From positions 62,001-126,000 of the forward strand of contig NZ_NNBP01000019.1 of NCBI RefSeq assembly GCF_002803155.1: a stretch of DNA of 64,000 bases, in the 5' to 3' direction. The notes beneath the pieces were generated by a model, which was not told where the DNA came from, did no database searches, and saw only the letters and a program-made list of their open reading frames with translations. This document shows, piece by piece, positions 59,128 to 64,000 of the stretch. The position numbers and the translations under genes are program-made. This DNA is from Streptomyces sp. CB02959 (lineage in GTDB: Bacteria; Actinomycetota; Actinomycetes; Streptomycetales; Streptomycetaceae). How positions within the stretch are numbered: position 1 is the first letter of the stretch; every line of letters begins with the position of its first letter.

Positions 59128-60750
59128 CTAGGCGTACGCCGCCAACGCGTCCCGCAGGTGGTCGTCCGGCCCGCGCAGGTGCAGCGCCCGCAGTTCGCCG
59201 GTCGGGTCGCAGATGTGGAGGTGGTCGTCCTCGGGGTCGTCGTACTCGTCGTCCTCGTCGACGTCGTCCTCGTCGACGGCCTCGGGGCCCTCCACCATGG
59301 GGACGTCGTACGTGTCGTCGGGATTCTCGGAGGGCCGCGGCCGCCACCTCCACACGGCGCCGCACTCCCGGACCTGGACCTCGCCGAAGTACCAGGCCGC
59401 GCCGACCAGGAACGGATCGCCGTGCGCGGCCACCATCTCCTCGTAGCTGGCGAACCGGCCGCGCACCAGCGCTTCGAGCCGGTCCAGCGAGGCGGGGGAG
59501 AAGTCCCACTCCGCGGTTCCCCCGCCCGCTTCGGCGGCCCATGCGGCGAAGGCGTCGCGCCGTGCGGCAAGCCAGGTGTTCAACCGGTGGTTGTCGTGCC
59601 AGTCCGGGCCCGCCAGGTCGTCGGCCGCGGTCAGTTCCGTGAGCTCCGCTTCGGTGAGGGGCGGCACGGGCGGCGCCTGGAGGTGTTCCGGACGGGCCAC
59701 CGCCCACAGTGCCTCGGGCCAGGTCGCCCCCTTGGTGAACCCATCGCGCGGCACGGGGTCCGGGAAGCGGCCCACCACGTCGCGCAGCGGCACACCGGCG
59801 ACGGCCTCCCGCAGCATCACCCAGGGGTGCTCGGCGTGGCCGTCGTAGCGGAGCCGCTGGCTGACGAAGATGCTGCCGGCCCAGTAGCAGTCCTCCGCGT
59901 ACCACGTGCCGGGCGGGGCACCGGGGTTGACCTCGCGGTACTGCCACAGGGCGTCCTTGTTCTCGACGACGTACTGGCCCAGGTACCAGGCGGCCATGGT
60001 CCAGAACGGTTCGTGGGCGACCCGGTCGTAGTCCTCGACCGTCGAGAAGTTCTTGCGCAGCAGGGCCTGGAGGGTGTCCAGGGACGCGGGGGCGAAGTCC
60101 CAGAGTGCGCGGCCGCCGGCCTCCTCGCCCCACCACTGGAGGCGGTCGAGGATGCGCGCGTCCTTCCAGCGCCGCGGGGTGTTGCAGGCGGTCAGGATCG
60201 TCCCGTAGCGCACCCAGGGGGTGGGTACCCGCCGCGGCCACCACTCCGGATGCTCCCGCTGCCGGTCCCTGACCGCCTTGCGCAGCAGCCGCGCGACCGT
60301 GGCGAGGACCTGCCCCGACTTGTCGGTGAGCGCCCGGCCGACGACGAGGAGCGGCGCGACCGGCGGAAGGCCGAGGACCGGGTCCGGGCACACCACGGGC
60401 AGCCCGTCGGTTCCCGCGGTCTCGTCCCAGTCCCAGCGCCCGCCCGCCTCCTCGATCAGTGTCTCGCCCAGGTAGGCCGCCGCGGACTCGACGTACATCG
60501 CGTTCCCGTCGCCGCCGTCGTCGAGCGAGCAGAAGTCGAGCAGCGCCTCCTCCAGCTCCGGCAGCGAGCGGGCGGCGTAGTCGTGCTCCCACTCCTCGTA
60601 GGTGAACTGGTCGTAGAAGCGGGTCATGAACTCGTGCAGGCACTCGATCCAGAGGTACAGCCGGTGGGCGGGTGAGCCCTCCGGGGCGTGCCGGCCCGCC
60701 ATGTAGACGCCGTCCGCCGTGTAGGCGTCGTCCGCCGTGTTGCCGTCCAT
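59128..60750 (-). CDS. Large protein of unknown function with three internal repeats
   Basis: A 540-residue soluble acidic protein, ATG 60750. Three related ~65-residue units are visible: SLPELEEALLDF...AAAYLGETLIEEAGGRWDWD (about 50-110), SLDTLQALLRKNFSTVEDYD...AAWYLGQYVVENKDALWQYR (about 225-285) and SLDRLEALVRGRFASYEEM...AAWYFGEVQVRECGAVWRWR (about 425-485). Each has a helix, an aromatic (Y/W)-rich helix AAxYLGE, and a closing W-x-W/Y. The C-terminal part has a run of Asp/Glu (DEDDVDEDDEYDDPEDD). I do not recognise a family; the units resemble those of bacterial immunity-like or SUKH-adjacent proteins. No membrane segment. Confidence 0.78.
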   Translation of the reverse strand: MDGNTADDAYTADGVYMAGRHAPEGSPAHRLYLWIECLHEFMTRFYDQFTYEEWEHDYAARSLPELEEALLDFCSLDDGGDGNAMYVESAAAYLGETLIEEAGGRWDWDETAGTDGLPVVCPDPVLGLPPVAPLLVVGRALTDKSGQVLATVARLLRKAVRDRQREHPEWWPRRVPTPWVRYGTILTACNTPRRWKDARILDRLQWWGEEAGGRALWDFAPASLDTLQALLRKNFSTVEDYDRVAHEPFWTMAAWYLGQYVVENKDALWQYREVNPGAPPGTWYAEDCYWAGSIFVSQRLRYDGHAEHPWVMLREAVAGVPLRDVVGRFPDPVPRDGFTKGATWPEALWAVARPEHLQAPPVPPLTEAELTELTAADDLAGPDWHDNHRLNTWLAARRDAFAAWAAEAGGGTAEWDFSPASLDRLEALVRGRFASYEEMVAAHGDPFLVGAAWYFGEVQVRECGAVWRWRPRPSENPDDTYDVPMVEGPEAVDEDDVDEDDEYDDPEDDHLHICDPTGELRALHLRGPDDHLRDALAAYA

Positions 60751-60878
60751 GTCTTTCCCCCGTGTAGACGTCGATGGGGATCGACCCTAGAGGAGCAACT
60801 CCGGTGGTTTGCACGGGAGTCGGGGCCGTGCGGGTGCGGGGCGCGCGGGAGTGGTCCTTCGTCCAGGTCACGGGATCG

Positions 60879-60884
60879 TAGGCT
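60879..60884 (+). promoter_or_regulatory. Candidate -10 box of the L7/L12-like gene (leaderless)
   Basis: TAGGCT ends 7 nt before ATG 60892, with no Shine-Dalgarno sequence. Confidence 0.55.
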
Positions 60885-60891
60885 TTCTGGC

Positions 60892-61182
60892 ATGGACACC
60901 ACCTTCACCGCCCTCGCGGTCTTCGTGCTCGCCGTCGCCGTGCTCGCCTCCTCCTTCGACCGCCGTACCAAGCCGTTGGAGCGGCGCATGGCGCGACTGG
61001 AGCAGAAGGTGGACCTGCTGATGGCCCACCTGGGGGTGGAGGAGCCGGAGGACCCGCGGATGGCGGAGGTCGACGCCCTGCTGGCGGAGAAGAAGACGGT
61101 CGCGGCGATCAAGGTCTACCGCGAGGTGACCGGCGCCGGACTCGTCGAGGCCAAGGAAGCGGTGGAACGCCGGATGCGCTGA
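60892..61182 (+). CDS. Small membrane protein with ribosomal L7/L12-like C-terminal domain
   Basis: A 96-residue protein. An N-terminal membrane span (TTFTALAVFVLAVAVLASSF, about 3-22) is followed by a coiled-coil helix (PLERRMARLEQKVDLLMAHLG). The C-terminal fold (MAEVDALLAEKKTVAAIKVYREVTGAGLVEAKEAVERRMR) matches the L7/L12 C-terminal domain (KIxVIKxVREhTGLGLKEAK). In L7/L12 that surface binds translation GTPases. Here it would be held at the membrane; the role is unknown. Such proteins are common in Streptomyces. The oxidoreductase gene follows after 79 bp. Confidence 0.85.
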   Translation: MDTTFTALAVFVLAVAVLASSFDRRTKPLERRMARLEQKVDLLMAHLGVEEPEDPRMAEVDALLAEKKTVAAIKVYREVTGAGLVEAKEAVERRMR

Positions 61183-61261
61183 GCCCGCGCCGGGCCGAGG
61201 ATGGCCGTTAGGGCCGCGGGACCCCGGCCCACCCACGCGCAGCAGCAGGGAGCGAGCGCAG

Positions 61262-62773
61262 ATGGCAGCGAACCGAGCGACCGAAGCGACCGAAGGCACG
61301 AAAACGGTCGAGGGGACGCGGACGACCGGAACCGGTGGGACGGCCGCCGGCACCCACGACACGTACGACGTCATCGTGCTGGGCGGCGGGCCGACCGGTG
61401 AGAACCTCGCCGACCGGGTGCACGCCGCCGGTCTGAGCGCGGTGCTGGTGGAGCACGAACTCGTGGGCGGCGAGTGCTCGTACTGGGCCTGCATGCCCAG
61501 CAAGGCGCTGCTGCGTCCGGTCACCGCCCGTTCCGAGGCGCGCCGGGTGCCGGGGCTGCCGGACGCGGCCGCCGGGCCGCTGGACGCGCCCGCGGTCCTC
61601 GCCCACCGGGACGCGGCCGCCGCCTACTGGAAGGACGACGGGCAGGTCCGCTGGCTGGACTCGGCCGGGATCGACCTGGTGCGCGGCCGTGCGCGGCTGG
61701 TCGGGCCGCGGCGGGTGGCCGTCGACGGCGGGCGGACGTTCACCGCCCGGCACGCGGTCGCGGTGTGCACCGGCAGCCGCCCGGTGCTGCCGGACGTCCC
61801 CGGGCTGGCCGAGGCCAAGCCGTGGACCAGCCGCGATGCCACCAGCGCCAAGACCGTGCCGGGCCGGCTGGTGATCGTCGGCGGCGGGGTGGTGGGCGTC
61901 GAGATGGCGACCGCCTGGCGGGCGCTGGGCGCCTCGGTGACCCTCCTGGTGCGCGGCGACGGGCTGCTGCCCCGGATGGAGCCGTTCGCCGGGCACCTGG
62001 TCGCCGAGTCGCTGGCCGAGGCGGGCGTGTTCCTGCGGACCGGCGTGGAGGTGCGCGAGGTGCGCCGGGAGGCGCCGGGCGGCCCGGTCACCGTCCGCCT
62101 GGACGCCGGGGACGAGATCGTCGCCGACGAGCTGCTGATCGCGACGGGCCGCGCACCGCGCACCGAGGACCTGGGGCTGGAGACCGTCGGCCTGACGCCC
62201 GGCGCCTGGCTGGACGTCGACGACACCCTGCGGGTCACCGGCGTGCCCGGCGGCTGGCTGTACGGCGCCGGCGACGTCAACCACCGCGCCCTCCTCACCC
62301 ATCAGGGCAAGTACCAGGCCCGGATCGCCGGCGCCGCGATCGCCGCCCGGGCCCGCGGGGTGCCGCTCCTGGAGACCGACCGCTGGGGCGCGCACGTCGC
62401 CACCGCGGACCGGCACGCCGTCCCGCAGGTGGTCTTCAGCGACCCCGAGGCCACCGCGGTGGGCCTGACCGCCGCCGAGGCCGAACGCGCCGGGCACCGG
62501 GTCCGCGTCGTCGACTACGACATGGGCGCGGTGGCCGGCGCGTTCCTGTACGCCGAGGGCTACCGAGGCCGCGCCCGGATGGTCGTCGACGCGGACCGCG
62601 AGGTGCTGCTGGGCGTCACCTTCGTCGGGCCGGGCGTCGGCGAACTGCTGCACTCGGCCACCGTCGCGGTCGCCGGGGAGGTCCCGATCGAACGCCTCTG
62701 GCACGCGGTCCCCGCCTATCCGACGATCAGCGAGGTCTGGCTCCGGCTGCTGGAGGCGTACCGCGGCGACTGA
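61262..62773 (+). CDS. Pyridine nucleotide-disulfide oxidoreductase (class I, FAD)
   Basis: A 503-residue flavoprotein of the dihydrolipoamide dehydrogenase/mercuric reductase group. The FAD-binding motif is VIVLGGGPTGENLADRVHAAG (about 37-57), followed by the redox-active C-x4-C in GGECSYWACMPSKALLRP. The NAD(P) site is VIVGGGVVGVEMATAWRALG, FAD motif II is YGAGDVNHRALLTHQGKYQA, and the C-terminal dimer domain has the His-Glu pair HAVPAYPTISEVW. The ATG 61262 adds a ~33-residue Thr-rich N-terminus; no heavy-metal domain is present. The substrate could be a low-molecular-weight disulfide; the catalytic machinery is complete. Confidence 0.9.
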   Translation: MAANRATEATEGTKTVEGTRTTGTGGTAAGTHDTYDVIVLGGGPTGENLADRVHAAGLSAVLVEHELVGGECSYWACMPSKALLRPVTARSEARRVPGLPDAAAGPLDAPAVLAHRDAAAAYWKDDGQVRWLDSAGIDLVRGRARLVGPRRVAVDGGRTFTARHAVAVCTGSRPVLPDVPGLAEAKPWTSRDATSAKTVPGRLVIVGGGVVGVEMATAWRALGASVTLLVRGDGLLPRMEPFAGHLVAESLAEAGVFLRTGVEVREVRREAPGGPVTVRLDAGDEIVADELLIATGRAPRTEDLGLETVGLTPGAWLDVDDTLRVTGVPGGWLYGAGDVNHRALLTHQGKYQARIAGAAIAARARGVPLLETDRWGAHVATADRHAVPQVVFSDPEATAVGLTAAEAERAGHRVRVVDYDMGAVAGAFLYAEGYRGRARMVVDADREVLLGVTFVGPGVGELLHSATVAVAGEVPIERLWHAVPAYPTISEVWLRLLEAYRGD

Positions 62774-62841
62774 ACGGGGTAACGGCTCCGGGCGGGCGGC
62801 CGCCGGGTCGGCGGTCGCCGGGTGGTGGACCGACGCCACCG

Positions 62842-63318
62842 CTACGCCCCTGGCTCGGGGGACTCCTCCGACGGCCAGGGGCCGTCCGGCCCGGCGTCGT
62901 CCCGGGAGGCCAGCGCGAGCAGCGCGCTCAGCCCTTTGTCGATGCCCAGGTGCACGCTCTCGGAGCCGGGCGGCACGATCCGCAGGGTGCGCTCCAGCCA
63001 GGCCGACACCGCGGCGGCCGGCGCCTCCAGCAGCGCGTCGCCGTCCGGTGAGCTCAGCGCCATGCAGACCAGGCTGCGGCCGTCCAGCTTCCTCGGCCAG
63101 ACCTGTACGTCACCCTCGCCGGACGGCCGGAACACGCCCTCGACGAGCAGTTCGCGGGCGAACGTCCAGTGGACGGGGGAGTCCGATCCGACGTGGAAGG
63201 CGACGTGGACGGCGTAGGGGTCGTCCGTCCGGTAGGTCAACCGGGCCGGTACCGGAATGCTTCGCTCCGGCGACAGGACCAGACCCAGTTCAAGCTCTCG
63301 TTCCACCACGGTGTGCAT
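62842..63318 (-). CDS. ssgG: SsgA-like sporulation/cell division protein (SsgG)
   Basis: A 158-residue SALP protein, ATG 63318. SALPs are small actinomycete proteins that guide septum placement and wall remodelling during sporulation. Visible family features: VVERELELGLVLSPERSIPVPARLTYRTDDPYAVHVAFHVG, the WTFARELLVEGVFRP core and VWPRK. The paralogue name SsgG is inferred from the position near hpd, as in S. coelicolor from memory. SsgG is reported to affect correct septal site choice. The 252-bp gap to the divergent DUF2510 gene should hold both promoters; I see no clear WhiG-type site. Confidence 0.85.
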   Translation of the reverse strand: MHTVVERELELGLVLSPERSIPVPARLTYRTDDPYAVHVAFHVGSDSPVHWTFARELLVEGVFRPSGEGDVQVWPRKLDGRSLVCMALSSPDGDALLEAPAAAVSAWLERTLRIVPPGSESVHLGIDKGLSALLALASRDDAGPDGPWPSEESPEPGA

Positions 63319-63570
63319 GGGTTTCCGCCTCTCTTCGACACGCTGCGCGGGGCCCCGTGTGCGGGCCCGCACGGGGAGAGAGCGGGTGGCGGCCGGACTC
63401 TTACACGACTTCGGGCAACTTTTTTCCGGGAGTTCTCCGGGAGTTGCCGACGGCTGCCGGGGCAGGGGAGGAACACGGATACGACGCTGGGTCTGATAGA
63501 TGTGGACGCCGCGTTGCGGCAGACTGCACCCCGACACCCACCAGGCCGAGAACAGATACGGGACTTCGGA

Positions 63571-64000
63571 CATGAGCGCCCCTACCTCAGGATCCGCCGG
63601 CGGCAGCCCCACGCCAGGCTTCTACCCGGACCCGTCCATCCCCGGCTACATCCGGTACTGGAACGGTGCCGCATGGGCGCCGGGCACCAGTCGTCCGGCC
63701 CCCGCCGAGGGCGAGCCGATGCCCGCGCCGCCGCCCGGCGCGGCCCCCGCGCCCGCCGGCGTCGAGGAGACCGGCCCGGTCTTCCTGGACGAGGCGGACC
63801 CGGCCATCCGCCCCGGCGGCGGGGCCGAGGCCCCCGGCGCGGGCTGGGACGACCCGGCGCGGCCGCACGGCACCAGCCCGGGAGCGGCGGCCTCCTGGCA
63901 CGCCGACGCCTCCCGGCAGGCCGGCTTCGGCGAGGACGGCCGGGTCTCCTGGGGCGGGCTCCCGCCGCAGCGCGCCGCGGGGACCGACGAGGCCGCCTCC
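63571..64000 (+). CDS. DUF2510 protein, N-terminal part (continues past the window)
   Basis: An open frame from ATG 63571 to the window edge, 143 codons without a stop. Residues about 15-42 (PGFYPDPSIPGYIRYWNGAAWAPGTSRP) form a DUF2510 module, a short tryptophan-containing motif often found in front of actinobacterial membrane proteins. A Pro/Ala/Gly-rich linker follows (APPPGAAPAPAG...). The missing C-terminus is probably a membrane domain such as RDD, which is the usual partner in Streptomyces. Divergent from ssgG. Confidence 0.8.

Noticed and set aside
1..64000. CRISPR arrays, insertion sequences, rRNA or prophage
   Set aside because: No spaced identical repeats, transposase or integrase motifs, rRNA signatures or phage structural genes were seen on either strand.

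Overview
The window reads as a chromosomal segment of a Streptomyces-type actinomycete. Its base composition is very GC-rich, third codon positions are almost all G or C, and GTG/TTG starts are frequent. It carries Streptomyces-specific families (SsgA-like protein, XRE/DUF5753 with DUF397, LAETG surface protein, NnaR) and a tmRNA with an actinobacterial-type tag. From memory, gene order follows the S. coelicolor stretch from about SCO2975 (FHA protein; pkaA/pkaB) down to about SCO2923 (next to ssgG). I could not check this by alignment, and most genes are ordinary core or conserved Streptomyces genes.

Layout. 1-5.6 kb: the start of an FHA/FtsK-like protein, divergent from two membrane Ser/Thr kinases (pkaA, pkaB). 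5.7-12.6 kb: housekeeping block with prfB, an LAETG-anchored repeat protein, a small antisense zinc-ribbon membrane protein, ftsE-ftsX, a PDZ/S41 protease, smpB and ssrA. 12.7-22.4 kb: accessory stretch with a deleted MFS gene, a LysR regulator, a lipoprotein, an orphan lasso-type asparagine-synthetase-like cyclase, the nitrate pair narK-nnaR with GlnR-like boxes, a methyltransferase, a decaying 13-bp tandem repeat array and a CGNR protein. 22.5-35.4 kb: HelD-like helicase, a probable small RNA, malic enzyme, HU, murA, YqgE, a LysR/MFS divergent pair, DUF3039 and a GH20 hexosaminidase. 35.6-41.1 kb: a three-subunit molybdenum-hydroxylase-like operon with several odd features. 41.2-48 kb: tRNA-Cys, alpha/beta hydrolase, MFS exporter, DEAD-like helicase, IclR regulator and a membrane-anchored Lon-like protease. 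48-55.2 kb: a compatible-solute-type ABC operon, then an Lrp regulator divergent from hpd, then a GlcD-type oxidoreductase. 55.3-64 kb: a WhiJ-like regulatory cluster with duplicated DUF397 genes, a RiPP-type PIMT-like methyltransferase, a three-repeat protein of unknown function, an L7/L12-like membrane protein, a disulfide oxidoreductase, ssgG, and the start of a DUF2510 protein.

Best candidates for something undescribed. (1) The Mo-hydroxylase-like operon: Fe-S and FAD subunits look intact, but the large subunit lacks the GVGE catalytic glutamate and the glycine-rich cofactor loop. Its Fe-S subunit carries a roughly 485-residue repetitive disordered extension, and a 35-codon ORF is nested between the subunits by ATGA overlaps at both ends. 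(2) A 13-bp direct repeat array of about ten units in a divergent promoter region. (3) Orphan RiPP-type enzymes (lasso-type cyclase; PIMT-like methyltransferase) without recognisable precursors. (4) A recurrent TANNNT box 6-8 nt before start codons, suggesting leaderless mRNAs for several genes.
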